Below, one piece after another: positions 1 through 8,408 of a stretch of 64,000 nucleotides of DNA. Made by a program: the position numbers and the translations under genes. The notes under the pieces were generated by a model. It saw nothing but the letters and a program-made list of their open reading frames with translations, was not told the origin of the DNA and ran no database searches. The first letter of the stretch is position 1. Each line of letters starts with the position of its first letter. The DNA comes from Bacillota bacterium (GTDB lineage Bacteria > Bacillota_I > Bacilli_A > Erysipelotrichales > Erysipelotrichaceae), in assembly GCA_023249475.1 (NCBI GenBank), contig JAHFCO010000001.1, positions 1 to 64,000 of the forward strand, given 5' to 3'.

Positions 1-942
1 GATGTCGATCATGATTAGTCGTTTCGGGCTGAGTTGGATGATTTGTCGGCAGAGTTCGCTCCCGATCGATCCGGCCGCCCCGGTCACCAAGACCGTTCGG
101 TCCTGGATCAGATCCTGGATGACGGCGTTATCCAACACGATCGACTGTCTTCCCAATAAGTCTTCGATCCCGATTTCACGCAAGGAACGCTTGATGCCTT
201 GCGAGGAAATCATGTCTTTCGACGAAGTCAGGACTTGGACTTTACATCCGGTTTCATAGCAGCGTTCGATCACGCTCTTCTGTTCCTGCAGGGAGACGCT
301 GGGCATCGCGACGTAGATGGTCTCGATCTGTTGGGTATTGACGATGCCTTTGATGTCTTCGGACGTCCCCAGGATCTTGATCCCGCTGATCGTCTTGCCG
401 ACCTTGCTACGGTCGTCGTCGAGGAAGCCGACGATCCGGTTCTTATAGATCTTGTTGGAGGTGATTTCCTTCAGAAGCATCAAGCCGGCCGCCCCCGCGC
501 CGATGATGATCGTACGGGAGTAGTCGCTGCCGAAAGACTGGGTCTTGATCTGCATCATATGGTAGATCCGATAGGAGAAACGCAGGAATTCCAAAATCAG
601 GATCAAGAGGATCGCCTGAACCATGTAGATGCTGCGGGGGACCGGCGTGAAATCCAGGGCGAGGAGAAGGAGATAGGTCAGAAGCGATCCGACGACCCCG
701 GCGATGGAAACACGGACGGCTTCGTCGATGGAGGCCAGATTCCGTACCGTCTTGTCGATCTTCATCGCTTTGAACACGACGAAATAGACGATCAGGATCA
801 ACCAGATCTTCGAAAAGAAGAGTTGATAATAGGTCAATACGCGAAAGGACAAGTCCATGCGGATCCATACCGCGATGAAATAACTCAAGATGACGATAAA
901 CAGGTCGAGAGCCATCAACAACATCGCTTTCAATCTTTCCAT
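1..942 (-). CDS. EpsC/CapD-type polysaccharide biosynthesis epimerase/dehydratase (3' end outside window)
   Basis: Membrane-bound nucleoside-diphosphate-sugar epimerase/dehydratase that makes an activated sugar for capsule or exopolysaccharide. The first 314 residues are visible; the C-terminus runs off the left edge. The N-terminal part has about four hydrophobic segments (roughly residues 7-27, 45-58, 78-98, 107-120). A first Rossmann fold with IIIGAGAAG (around 147) follows. A second NAD-binding fold begins near residue 292 with the glycine-rich VTGAAGSIGSELCRQ motif, typical of the WbpM/CapD/EpsC family. The ATG at 942 is preceded by GGAAGGTGG. The LCP-family gene ends 24 bases upstream, so the two are probably one polysaccharide operon. 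The substrate is not readable from this half of the protein. Confidence 0.88.
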   Translation of the reverse strand, partial: MERLKAMLLMALDLFIVILSYFIAVWIRMDLSFRVLTYYQLFFSKIWLILIVYFVVFKAMKIDKTVRNLASIDEAVRVSIAGVVGSLLTYLLLLALDFTPVPRSIYMVQAILLILILEFLRFSYRIYHMMQIKTQSFGSDYSRTIIIGAGAAGLMLLKEITSNKIYKNRIVGFLDDDRSKVGKTISGIKILGTSEDIKGIVNTQQIETIYVAMPSVSLQEQKSVIERCYETGCKVQVLTSSKDMISSQGIKRSLREIGIEDLLGRQSIVLDNAVIQDLIQDRTVLVTGAAGSIGSELCRQIIQLSPKRLIMIDI

Positions 943-966
943 GATCCACCTTCCTTTTCTTGTCGG

Positions 967-2343
967 CTATTCATCGGCTGCCGGTTGAAGCGCGGCTTGA
1001 ATCGCCGCCTGTGCTTCCGCCAGTTTCGTCTTATCCAATTGAACCATGTATAATTCACGGCCACCCATCGCATAGGAAGGGAGATAGGCATCCTTACCGG
1101 TCAAGGAATATTGTTTGAACGACCAGTCGGTATTCTTCTGAATCTGGGCGCGGACCAGGGCGAAGATGTCGTTACCGCTCATGTTCGTCTTAACCGTCCC
1201 TTCGACCGATTGGATGATGCTTTCGATCTTCGTCAACATGGACGGCTGCAACAGACGTTTGATGATGCCCTTGATGACTTCCTGCTGGTTGCGTATGCGT
1301 TGTTGGTCGCCGTTGGTGAACGCGGAGCGTTCGCGGGCGAAGACCAGCGTACAGACGGGGTTGAGTTGGTTCAAGCCTTTTTGGAAACTGCATCCCTGAT
1401 AGGAAAACGCCAGTTCGGAATAGACCGGGATCGGCTTGATGACTTCCGCCAATTGCGTGACGGTATTGAAATTGACCTGGGCGTAATAGTTCACATCCAC
1501 GTCCAACAGCAACTGCATCGTCTTGATCGCGCATTCCATCCCGTAGACCCCGGCGTGCGTCAGTTTATCCATCGCCGTCCGTGTCTTGCACCCCAGCTGG
1601 ACGTAGGCGTCCCTGGGTACGGACACCATGGTCATCTCCCGTTTGATCGGATCGACCACGACCAGAATGTTGACGTCGTGGCGGTTCGCCTGGAACTCGT
1701 CGCGGTTGTCCACCCCGGCGAGATAGATGACGAAAGGCTCCTTGGTGACGTTCGCTTCGGTCAGGTTGGTGATTTCATCGGTTTTCTTGATGCTCCAGAT
1801 CACCTTGGTCGTCTCAAGGAAAGCCGGGTCGTATTGTTGGACGGAAGAGAGAAACCCTTGGTCGACCGCGAGGATGTCGATGCTTCCGTCATAGAGACCT
1901 TCGATCCCCTGCGATACGCCTTCAAACGGAACCAGCTCGTCCATGTAGTCGTTCTCTTTGAGTTGTTCTTCGACAAACGTGATGACCAAATCATCCAACA
2001 AGGTGCTGATGCCGATGTTCGACTCGTTCTTGATGGCTGTTTTCAACGAGTTGATTCTCGAATCCTTCAGTACGAAGAACGAAATCGTATTGACTTGGTT
2101 GGGGTCGTAGTTGATGATCCGCTCCGCCACGAATTCCACATACATCAGGCCGGAAGACGTGATCAGCATTAACAGGACGACGAACACCTGCAGCACTTTG
2201 CGCTTCCAAGCCAGAACCAAAAGGAGTACCTCGATCGCGCCGATCGCGATCATGATATTGAGCGGCAACAGGCGGCTGGTAAACAAAGTGAATCCCAGCA
2301 GGACCATCGCGATGACTTTCATGACAAGCCTGATTTTTTTCAT
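967..2343 (-). CDS. LytR-CpsA-Psr (LCP) family protein, CpsA-like
   Basis: LCP phosphotransferases attach undecaprenyl-linked glycopolymers (teichoic acid, capsule) to the cell wall, outside the membrane. The protein has three hydrophobic segments in the first about 75 residues, then an accessory extracytoplasmic region, then the LCP catalytic domain from about residue 205. Family motifs are visible: LAGVDNR, the VSVPRDAYV stretch, DKLTHAGVYG and the RIRNQQ segment that carries conserved arginines. Three TM segments plus an accessory domain is the CpsA/Cps2A layout. I chose the ATG at 2343 because GAGAGGTG lies 8 bases upstream; an in-frame GTG nine bases earlier overlaps that ribosome site. 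It lies directly upstream of the EpsC/CapD-like gene. Confidence 0.9.
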   Translation of the reverse strand: MKKIRLVMKVIAMVLLGFTLFTSRLLPLNIMIAIGAIEVLLLVLAWKRKVLQVFVVLLMLITSSGLMYVEFVAERIINYDPNQVNTISFFVLKDSRINSLKTAIKNESNIGISTLLDDLVITFVEEQLKENDYMDELVPFEGVSQGIEGLYDGSIDILAVDQGFLSSVQQYDPAFLETTKVIWSIKKTDEITNLTEANVTKEPFVIYLAGVDNRDEFQANRHDVNILVVVDPIKREMTMVSVPRDAYVQLGCKTRTAMDKLTHAGVYGMECAIKTMQLLLDVDVNYYAQVNFNTVTQLAEVIKPIPVYSELAFSYQGCSFQKGLNQLNPVCTLVFARERSAFTNGDQQRIRNQQEVIKGIIKRLLQPSMLTKIESIIQSVEGTVKTNMSGNDIFALVRAQIQKNTDWSFKQYSLTGKDAYLPSYAMGGRELYMVQLDKTKLAEAQAAIQAALQPAADE

Positions 2344-2374
2344 CCAAAGCACCTCTCGTTTTTATAACCGATAT

Positions 2375-2405
2375 ATTATACCAAAATTTTTCGACGTCTT
2401 GACGT
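2375..2405 (-). promoter_or_regulatory. Candidate promoter of the LCP-epimerase operon, with small palindrome
   Basis: On the minus strand, TATAAT (2375-2380) is preceded by TGG, giving an extended -10 box 32 bases before the LCP start codon. There is no convincing -35 box. The short palindrome ACGTC-TT-GACGT (2394-2405) sits where a -35 or activator site would be. Direct reading only. Confidence 0.45.
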
Positions 2406-2428
2406 TGTTTCAAGTGTTTCCCAAATTT

Positions 2429-3361
2429 TTACACAATTCTTTCCGCAATTTCCATGATTTTCGTGAAGCGGTGTTTCATCCCGGACTTACTCATGATCGA
2501 CCCCGTGCGCTTTTCATACTCTTCGCACAGTTCGTTCAGACTCGCCTCGGGGAAGTCGATCCGCAGTTCCGCAATCTCCTTCAGCTTCAGTTCCAAGGCA
2601 TCCAGACGGTTATGGTTTCTCAGTTTGTCGATCGCCTCGAGCTGTTTGCGCGCCGCTTCCTGGCTCTTCATTTCATTGGCGACTTCGCAATTGTCCAGCC
2701 GGGTCAACGAGTTGTGGAAGTCGCGTTCGATCCGGATTTCCTCGAAGTCCAAGACCGCGTTGTTCGCGCTACATAAGCGTAGGAAATCGCTGATCTTGTC
2801 GGAAGCCTTCAGGTACACCACGTATTGGTTGCGCCTAAGTATCGTTTTGGCGGGCAGGTCGAAGCGCCGCATCAGTTTCTCGATGAACTTCGCGTGTTCT
2901 TCGTCCTGGGTCGCGATTTCAAGGTGGTAGTTGGATTTCTGCGGCGAATTCACGCTTCCCGCGGCGAGGAACGCCCCTGAAAGGTAGGCCCTCGCCCCGC
3001 TTTCCTTGGCGACCAAGGATCGTGCCGGATGCGATTGAAGCCCTTTTTCCGAAATCAACCCCAAATCCTCCAAGACTTCCTTCCCCTTCGATACGACGTT
3101 GAGCGAATAGATGTTGTTCTTCTTCAACTTCATCTTCCGTATGACCGACAGTTCGGTCGGCACGTTGTACAACTCTTTCAACACTTTGAAAATACGCTTG
3201 GCGGTCGCCGCGTTTTCCGTCTTGATGTGCAGCTGGATCCCGGCGCTGCTGAACGAGAGATACGAACAAAGTTGGATCAGTGCGGCCGCTTGGGCGCGCA
3301 TCGGTCCGACATCGAGGTTCGCATTGGCGATCTCCGCCTTTACATCGGTGGTAAAAGACAT
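2429..3361 (-). CDS. whiA: Sporulation/division regulator WhiA
   Basis: WhiA is a DNA-binding protein of Gram-positive bacteria with a degenerate LAGLIDADG fold followed by a helix-turn-helix. In Actinobacteria it controls sporulation; in Bacillus subtilis it affects division and chromosome segregation. The typical N-terminus MSFTTDVKAEIA, the middle ARAYLSGAFLAAGSVNSPQKSNYHLEI segment and the C-terminal LRIDFPEASLNELCEEY...SKSGMKHRFTKI helix-turn-helix are all present. At 310 residues it has the usual family length. The start overlaps the yvcK end by 22 bases, and GAGG lies 8 bases upstream. The rapZ-yvcK-whiA order is the conserved Firmicutes arrangement. Confidence 0.95.
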   Translation of the reverse strand: MSFTTDVKAEIANANLDVGPMRAQAAALIQLCSYLSFSSAGIQLHIKTENAATAKRIFKVLKELYNVPTELSVIRKMKLKKNNIYSLNVVSKGKEVLEDLGLISEKGLQSHPARSLVAKESGARAYLSGAFLAAGSVNSPQKSNYHLEIATQDEEHAKFIEKLMRRFDLPAKTILRRNQYVVYLKASDKISDFLRLCSANNAVLDFEEIRIERDFHNSLTRLDNCEVANEMKSQEAARKQLEAIDKLRNHNRLDALELKLKEIAELRIDFPEASLNELCEEYEKRTGSIMSKSGMKHRFTKIMEIAERIV

Positions 3362-4320
3362 GACATCGCCTCGCTTCTCAAGAGATATTCCATCACCTGT
3401 TTGATTTTCCCGCTGTCGTGACGCACCAAACCCCCGTCGAACCGAAGCATGTCGGTGGAAACGACGATGTAGGGGTGTTCGCTGTCGCGCATCGTCACAC
3501 GCTGCGCATCCGTGTCTTCATATCGGTCCAAGACTTCCGCGGGGATCGAATCGTTGGCGAAGACGACGATGTCGACCGGGTTGTCCCCATGGTCGAAGAT
3601 CGCCTGGACATGTTCTTCCATGCAGTAGCCCGCGGTTTCCCCGGGTTGGGTCATCGCGTTGCAGAAGTAGATTTTGATCGCCTTGCTGTTGCGGATCGCT
3701 TCCCCGATTTCCTTGATGATCAGGTTGGGAAGGATGCTGGTATAGAGCGAACCGATCCCGTAGAGGATGTAGTCCGCGTTGGAAATCGCTTCAAGGGCCT
3801 GTCGGGTCGCCCGGACTTCTTCTTCATAGAAGACGTTGCGGATGCGGTTGCGCAGTTTCGGGATGTTGGACTCGCCGCGTACGATCGTCCCGTCTTCCAT
3901 TTCGGCGAACAAGGTGATGACCTGGCTGGTCGAAGGGAGGATGTCGCCCTTGATGTTGAGGACGTTGGAGATCCGCGTCAAGGCTTCCATGAAGGAACCG
4001 CTGGTTTGCGTCAAGGCGGTCAGGATCAGATTCCCCAGGTTGTGTCCGCTGAGTTCGGAAGAGATTTCTCCGGTGTTTTCAAAGCGGTAGCTCATCAAGT
4101 CCGCCAACAGGCTTTCACTCTCGGCCATGGCGATCATGACGTTGCGTAGATCCCCCATCGCCGGGATGTTGAAAGAGCGGCGCAAACGACCGGTGCTTCC
4201 CCCGTCGTCCGCCACGGTTACGATCGCCGTCAATTCGATCTCGTCGATGTTTTTCAATCCCCGCAACATGGTTGCCTGGCCGGTGCCCCCGCCCACGACC
4301 ACGACACGTTGTTTCTTCAT
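3340..4320 (-). CDS. yvcK: Gluconeogenesis/morphogenesis factor YvcK (GlmR)
   Basis: YvcK/GlmR binds UDP-GlcNAc and adjusts carbon flow into the cell envelope; it is related to CofD-type 2-phospho-L-lactate transferases. The N-terminus VVVVGGGTGQATMLRGLK is the nucleotide-sugar-binding glycine loop, followed by VTVADDGGSTGRLR and MGDLRN, all family hallmarks. The 326 residues match the usual length. AGGGGGT lies just upstream of the ATG, and the rapZ stop is three bases from this start. It sits between rapZ and whiA, overlapping whiA by 22 bases, which implies translational coupling. Confidence 0.95.
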   Translation of the reverse strand: MKKQRVVVVGGGTGQATMLRGLKNIDEIELTAIVTVADDGGSTGRLRRSFNIPAMGDLRNVMIAMAESESLLADLMSYRFENTGEISSELSGHNLGNLILTALTQTSGSFMEALTRISNVLNIKGDILPSTSQVITLFAEMEDGTIVRGESNIPKLRNRIRNVFYEEEVRATRQALEAISNADYILYGIGSLYTSILPNLIIKEIGEAIRNSKAIKIYFCNAMTQPGETAGYCMEEHVQAIFDHGDNPVDIVVFANDSIPAEVLDRYEDTDAQRVTMRDSEHPYIVVSTDMLRFDGGLVRHDSGKIKQVMEYLLRSEAMSCLLPPM

Positions 4321-4323
4321 GGT

Positions 4324-5175
4324 TTACCCCCTGAGGTCCCGGTGTTCCTTAAAGACATGATACACGGGTTTGTAATGTTCATAGAGCCAGTTGGTGATGG
4401 ACACCGAACGGTGTTGACCGCCCGTGCATCCGATCCCGACCGTGAAATGGTTCTTCCCTTCGGCGACATATTCCTTGAAGGCATAGTCGAGGAAGTCGGT
4501 GAGTTTCTCAAGCAAGGTCTGGGTCTGCGGCGATGCCATGACGAAGTCGTAGACGCAGGCGTCGTTGCCCGAGAAAGGTCGTAGTTCTTCGACCCAATAG
4601 GGATTGGGCAGGAAACGGACGTCGAAGAGCAGGTCCGCGTCCATCGGGACGCCGTTCTTGTATCCGAATGAAATGAAACTGATCGAGAACGACGGCTGGG
4701 TGGTCAAGGCGAAATATTGGTTGATCTTCGTCTTCAGTTCATTGGCCTTCAGGAAGGTCGTATCGATCGTCAAAAACGCCGTGTCCTTCAGATCCTTCAG
4801 CATCTCGCCTTCCAGATAGATCGCGTCTTCCAAAGTCGTCGCCTTATTGGAGACCAACATCGGATGGGTCCGGCGGGTCGACTTGTATCGACGTAGCAGT
4901 TCATCGGCGTTGCAGTCCAGGATCAGGACGCGGACGTCGTGGTCCATGCCCGAAAAGACACGATGGAATTCGGCGAAATCCGTCAGATTGGTGGCCAAGG
5001 CGATATAGTCATAGCGCGGGTCGCTTTCCTGCGAAATCACCGACGCGAACGAGTTGAGCAGTTTCACCGGGAATTGGTCGATGCAGTGGTAGCCCATGTC
5101 TTCAAGGATGCCCATGGTGCTTGTCTTACCGGCACCCGACCGTCCGGTAATGAGGATGATCCGTTTTTTGTTCAT
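4324..5175 (-). CDS. rapZ: RNase adapter protein RapZ (YvcJ family)
   Basis: RapZ/YvcJ is a P-loop nucleotide-binding protein. In E. coli it guides RNase E to the small RNA GlmZ; in Bacillus it affects competence. The Walker A motif GRSGAGKTS is at residues about 11-19. The family C-terminal domain carries GIGCTGGQHRSVSITNWLYEHY, whose Cys and His residues are characteristic. At 283 residues it is full length. GCGAGGTAA lies upstream of the ATG at 5175. It is the first gene of the rapZ-yvcK-whiA set; the operon promoter should lie between 5176 and 5360. Confidence 0.94.
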   Translation of the reverse strand: MNKKRIILITGRSGAGKTSTMGILEDMGYHCIDQFPVKLLNSFASVISQESDPRYDYIALATNLTDFAEFHRVFSGMDHDVRVLILDCNADELLRRYKSTRRTHPMLVSNKATTLEDAIYLEGEMLKDLKDTAFLTIDTTFLKANELKTKINQYFALTTQPSFSISFISFGYKNGVPMDADLLFDVRFLPNPYWVEELRPFSGNDACVYDFVMASPQTQTLLEKLTDFLDYAFKEYVAEGKNHFTVGIGCTGGQHRSVSITNWLYEHYKPVYHVFKEHRDLRG

Positions 5176-5280
5176 GTTGTTTACCTCGCATTTATTCTAC
5201 CACGCACCCGGGTGTTTCACAACATCCCCGGCATGTCGGACGTTTGATCCAAACCCCCTTGTTTCATCGGAATTTGATCT

Positions 5281-5331
5281 ATAAGTCGATTTTAATCATG
5301 ATTTTCTGACTTTTCCCGACTTATACGTCAG
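5281..5331. repeat. Nested inverted repeats in the rapZ upstream region
   Basis: ATAAGTCG (5281-5288) is matched exactly by its reverse complement at 5317-5324, and CTGAC (5306-5310) by GTCAG (5327-5331). The sequence lies in the roughly 180-base non-coding stretch between rapZ and the DJ-1 gene terminator. It could be a structured 5' leader or a regulator site for rapZ. The interlocked pairs allow two mutually exclusive folds. I do not recognise it as a known riboswitch. Confidence 0.35.
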
Positions 5332-5361
5332 CATCCTTTTTCTTCACTTCCAAGAAGACAT

Positions 5362-5382
5362 GAAAAAGGCGGGGACCCCGCC
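5362..5382 (-). terminator. Rho-independent terminator of the DJ-1 gene
   Basis: Reading on the minus strand, the perfect GC palindrome GGCGGGG-T-CCCCGCC (5368-5382) is followed by a T run (5363-5367). The stop codon (5382-5384) touches the stem. Confidence 0.8.
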
Positions 5383-5945
5383 TAGTTTTTCTCAAACATC
5401 CATTCCAGAAGCATGCTTTTTTTCAAGGGTTCGCTGTCGATCCCCAGCGCTTCCACCAAGGTGCAGGCGAAGGGCATTACCGTCCCCACCCCGCGGCTGG
5501 TGATGATGTTGCCGTCGACGACCACGAAGTCTTCGCGATAGTCGGCACCCCCGGCGACCACGACGTCTTTACTGCCGGGATACGACGTGGCTTTCCTGCC
5601 CTGAAGCACCCCGGCTTTCGCCAACACCATCGGTGCGGCGCAGATCGCGGCGATCGTCTTCCCTTGGTTGTTGAAATCCAAAACCAATCCCAAGACCCGC
5701 GGATCCGCGGCTAGGTGGTTTGATCCGGGTTGACCCCCGGGTAGAAACAGGAGGTCGGCGTCGTGAAGGTCGGGACCCCACGCCCGGTCGGCCGTCAGTT
5801 TGATTTTATGGGAACCGGTGACATAGAACGAAGAATTCAACGAAACCAAATCGACCGTCAACCCCGCCCTGCGCAGGACATCGATCGTGGCGATGGCTTC
5901 CGTTTCTTCGAAACCGTCCGCCAATAAGCAGATGACTTTCTTCAT
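5382..5945 (-). CDS. DJ-1/PfpI (ThiJ) family protein
   Basis: A 187-residue flavodoxin-like protein of the DJ-1/YajL family. Members are described as glyoxalases, deglycases or redox-responsive chaperones. The opening KKVICLLADGFEETEAIATIDVLRRAG contains the conserved Glu (EETE). The nucleophile elbow AAICAAPMVLAKAGVL contains the reactive Cys, and HAADL/FLPGGQPG is also present. It is followed by its own terminator, and GAGAGGAA precedes the ATG. The upstream MFS transporter gene ends 58 bases away, so they may be co-transcribed. The exact substrate cannot be read from sequence. Confidence 0.9.
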   Translation of the reverse strand: MKKVICLLADGFEETEAIATIDVLRRAGLTVDLVSLNSSFYVTGSHKIKLTADRAWGPDLHDADLLFLPGGQPGSNHLAADPRVLGLVLDFNNQGKTIAAICAAPMVLAKAGVLQGRKATSYPGSKDVVVAGGADYREDFVVVDGNIITSRGVGTVMPFACTLVEALGIDSEPLKKSMLLEWMFEKN

Positions 5946-6003
5946 GCTGATTCCTCTCTTTCATTTCTATTGTACCTTATTTTCAAGCCGGTAACGCAAC
6001 GGA

Positions 6004-7176
6004 TCATGATTCGTCGTTGCGCACGGGCAGCCTGCGGATGCTTTCACTCGCAAGAATCATTACGGAAGCCATGAGTAGGAGATAAAGCGGAAGAAGGGCG
6101 ACCGTCGTCGCCTTGGCCACGAACCCGAAGAGCATGGGCATCGTCGCGACCCCGATGTAGGAAGACGCCATCTGTAGGCCCATGACGGATTGGGAGAGGT
6201 CCCTTCCGAAACGGATGGGGGTTTCATGCGCCATCGCCGGGAAGATCGGGGCGCAGCCCAAACCGATCAGAAGAAGGCCGAGGATTGATACGATCGAAGG
6301 AAAAGGGAGCGCCAAGGCAAGGATGCCCAGGATCGCCAATCCTTGTCCGCCCCGGATCCGCGTCGCGTTGTCGAAACGGGCGCTCAGGAATCCGGACAAC
6401 ATGCGTCCGGACATGATGCCGCCGTAGTAGAGCGACACGCCCAGGGCCCCTTGGTCGACGGTCAACCCTTTGATCGCGACCAGAAAGCTCGACCCCCACA
6501 AGCCCGCCCCGGCTTCCATCGCCACATAGCTGAAGAACGCCAGCATCATCCATTTGACCCCGGGGACTTTCATCGTGTCCGGGTTGGAGACATGGGTCGA
6601 CTGCACGGGGTTGAAATCGGAGGAACTTTCCAACTTGCGCCATAAAGGGAGGGTAAGAAACAACACGACGACCAAGGCGATTTGGATGAAGGAAACCGTA
6701 CGATACCCCCATTGCCAGGAGAGATTGCGGCCAAGGAAGAACGACATGATCAGCGGACCGGTCGTCGCACCGACGCCCCAGAAACTGTGGAGCCAACTCA
6801 TGTGTTTGGATTCATAATGGAGGGCGACGAAATTATTGAGGGCGGCGTCGACGTTCCCGCCGCCTAAACCCAACGGGATCGCCATGAGACACAACCAGAT
6901 GAAATTGGGCCAGACGGAAATGCCGAACAAGGCGAGCGCCGTCAGCGTGACACTGGCGAAGGTGACTTTCCCGGTGCCGTACTTGTGGATCAGACGGGAA
7001 CTCATGAGGCTGGACGCGACGGTTCCGATCGCGGCGATGATGGAGACGACCCCGGCCAAGGATCGGTCGATGTCGAGGGCGAGATGGATCGCCGGCCAGG
7101 CCGAACCCAAAAGGGAGTCGGGAAGTCCGAGTGAAATGAAGGCAAGATAGATGACGATGAGCAGGGCTGTGGCCAT
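6004..7176 (-). CDS. Major facilitator superfamily transporter
   Basis: A 390-residue polytopic membrane protein with about 12 hydrophobic segments in two six-helix halves. Short basic loops sit between helices 2 and 3 (SSRLIHKYGTGKVTF) and helices 8 and 9 (SARFDNATRIRGGQ), as in MFS carriers. The motif IYLAFISLGLPDSLLGSAWP near the N-terminus resembles the FucP/YfkF-like sugar or drug MFS group. The substrate is not identifiable. The ATG at 7176 follows GAGAGGTTAACC, and the YibE/F gene ends three bases upstream. Confidence 0.87.
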   Translation of the reverse strand: MATALLIVIYLAFISLGLPDSLLGSAWPAIHLALDIDRSLAGVVSIIAAIGTVASSLMSSRLIHKYGTGKVTFASVTLTALALFGISVWPNFIWLCLMAIPLGLGGGNVDAALNNFVALHYESKHMSWLHSFWGVGATTGPLIMSFFLGRNLSWQWGYRTVSFIQIALVVVLFLTLPLWRKLESSSDFNPVQSTHVSNPDTMKVPGVKWMMLAFFSYVAMEAGAGLWGSSFLVAIKGLTVDQGALGVSLYYGGIMSGRMLSGFLSARFDNATRIRGGQGLAILGILALALPFPSIVSILGLLLIGLGCAPIFPAMAHETPIRFGRDLSQSVMGLQMASSYIGVATMPMLFGFVAKATTVALLPLYLLLMASVMILASESIRRLPVRNDES

Positions 7177-7179
7177 AGG

Positions 7180-8340
7180 TTAACCTCTCACGGATTTCGT
7201 TTGGTGGCGATGGAGGAAGACGGCGCTAAGGACTGAGGTGATCGGGATGGTGAAGAGGATGCCCAGACTGCCGGCGATCGCCTGGATGACTTCATGGGCG
7301 ACGTATTCGGAATTGGCGATCTGCAGGTAAGGACGGGAGTAGATCACCAAGAGCAGGAGGGTCGGCAAGGAAGACCCGATGTAGGCGAGGATCAAGGTAT
7401 TGGTCATGGTCCCCATCGTATCGCGTCCGATGTTCATACCGGACGAAACCAAAGTCGCGGGGGTGATGTCGTCGACGTTCGAAACGAGTTCCTCCAAGGC
7501 GGAAGCGATGGACATGGAGACGTCCATGACGGCGCCTAGCGCCCCGATGCTGACGGAAACAAACAGTAGACCCCGGATATCGATCGGCAGGGTATCGGCG
7601 ATGTTGATGAGGTAGACGAATTCTTCTTCGGAGATCCCGGAGAGACGCATCGTGGCGACGGCGACGGTCGCGACGATCGCGGCCACCCCCAAGCCTCCGA
7701 TGCATCCCAACGCCGCGGCGATGGTTTTACGCGTCAGCCCGGAAACCAAGAGGAAGTTCATGAATGTCACATAGACGCAGACGGCCAAGGTGACCAGCAC
7801 GTAGTTCTCGCGGGCGAGGATCGCCGGGATCAGGATCTGGAAAACCGCGAAGACCGTAAAAGCGAGCGAAACGACGGAATTGAGTCCTTTCCATCGACCC
7901 AGCAAGACGATCAGGACGAAAAAGAGCCCGGCTAGAAACCAGTTCCCGTTTTCCCGCTTGAAATCCGTCATCTTCCATTCGACTTGGTCGCCGAAGACGG
8001 AGCGGTTGACGATGATCTCATCGTTGACGCGAACCGGGTAGATGGTCAGTAAATCGACTTCGTCCATGGTTTGACGAATCAGGACTTCGCGGTTCTCGAA
8101 ATCCCCGTCGGTGATCACGACCTTGTAGACGATTTCGCGGACACCCAGGATCTCCGGGTCGTCCACCGCGACGTCGCTGATGATCTGCGTCACGTTGGCA
8201 GGGAAAAACGAACCGTATTGTTCCTGCTGGACAAGGCGGATCTGTTTGTTTGTATAGTAGTTCGAAGCGAAGCCCGCGATCACGACGGACAAGAAGAGGG
8301 TCGTGAGGTAGACGATCGCTTCGCGTGTTTTTGGTTTCAT
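7180..8340 (-). CDS. YibE/F-like integral membrane protein
   Basis: A 386-residue membrane protein of the YibE/F family, found mainly in Firmicutes and lacking a firmly established function. Members have been proposed as membrane transport or channel proteins. One N-terminal membrane helix (about 9-27) precedes an extracytoplasmic domain of about 100 residues. About eight further hydrophobic helices then follow from residue 130 to 375. The family region LINIADTLPIDIRGLLFVSVSIGALGAVMDVSMSIASAL is clear. AGGAGACTTGCC precedes the ATG. The closest neighbour on the same strand is the MFS gene, three bases downstream. Confidence 0.85.
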   Translation of the reverse strand: MKPKTREAIVYLTTLFLSVVIAGFASNYYTNKQIRLVQQEQYGSFFPANVTQIISDVAVDDPEILGVREIVYKVVITDGDFENREVLIRQTMDEVDLLTIYPVRVNDEIIVNRSVFGDQVEWKMTDFKRENGNWFLAGLFFVLIVLLGRWKGLNSVVSLAFTVFAVFQILIPAILARENYVLVTLAVCVYVTFMNFLLVSGLTRKTIAAALGCIGGLGVAAIVATVAVATMRLSGISEEEFVYLINIADTLPIDIRGLLFVSVSIGALGAVMDVSMSIASALEELVSNVDDITPATLVSSGMNIGRDTMGTMTNTLILAYIGSSLPTLLLLVIYSRPYLQIANSEYVAHEVIQAIAGSLGILFTIPITSVLSAVFLHRHQTKSVRG

Positions 8341-8383
8341 GGCAAGTCTCCTTGGGTCTATTCTACCAAACTTCCGACCGGAA

Positions 8384-8408
8384 TAAAAAAGAATCCGCTA
8401 GGACTCTT
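8384..8408 (-). terminator. Rho-independent terminator after trxB
   Basis: Minus strand: AGAGTCC-TAGC-GGATTCT (8390-8407, one G-U pair) followed by six T. The trxB stop codon (8398-8400) lies in the loop. It ends the ctp-uvrB-uvrA-hprK-lgt-trxB run. Confidence 0.75.
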
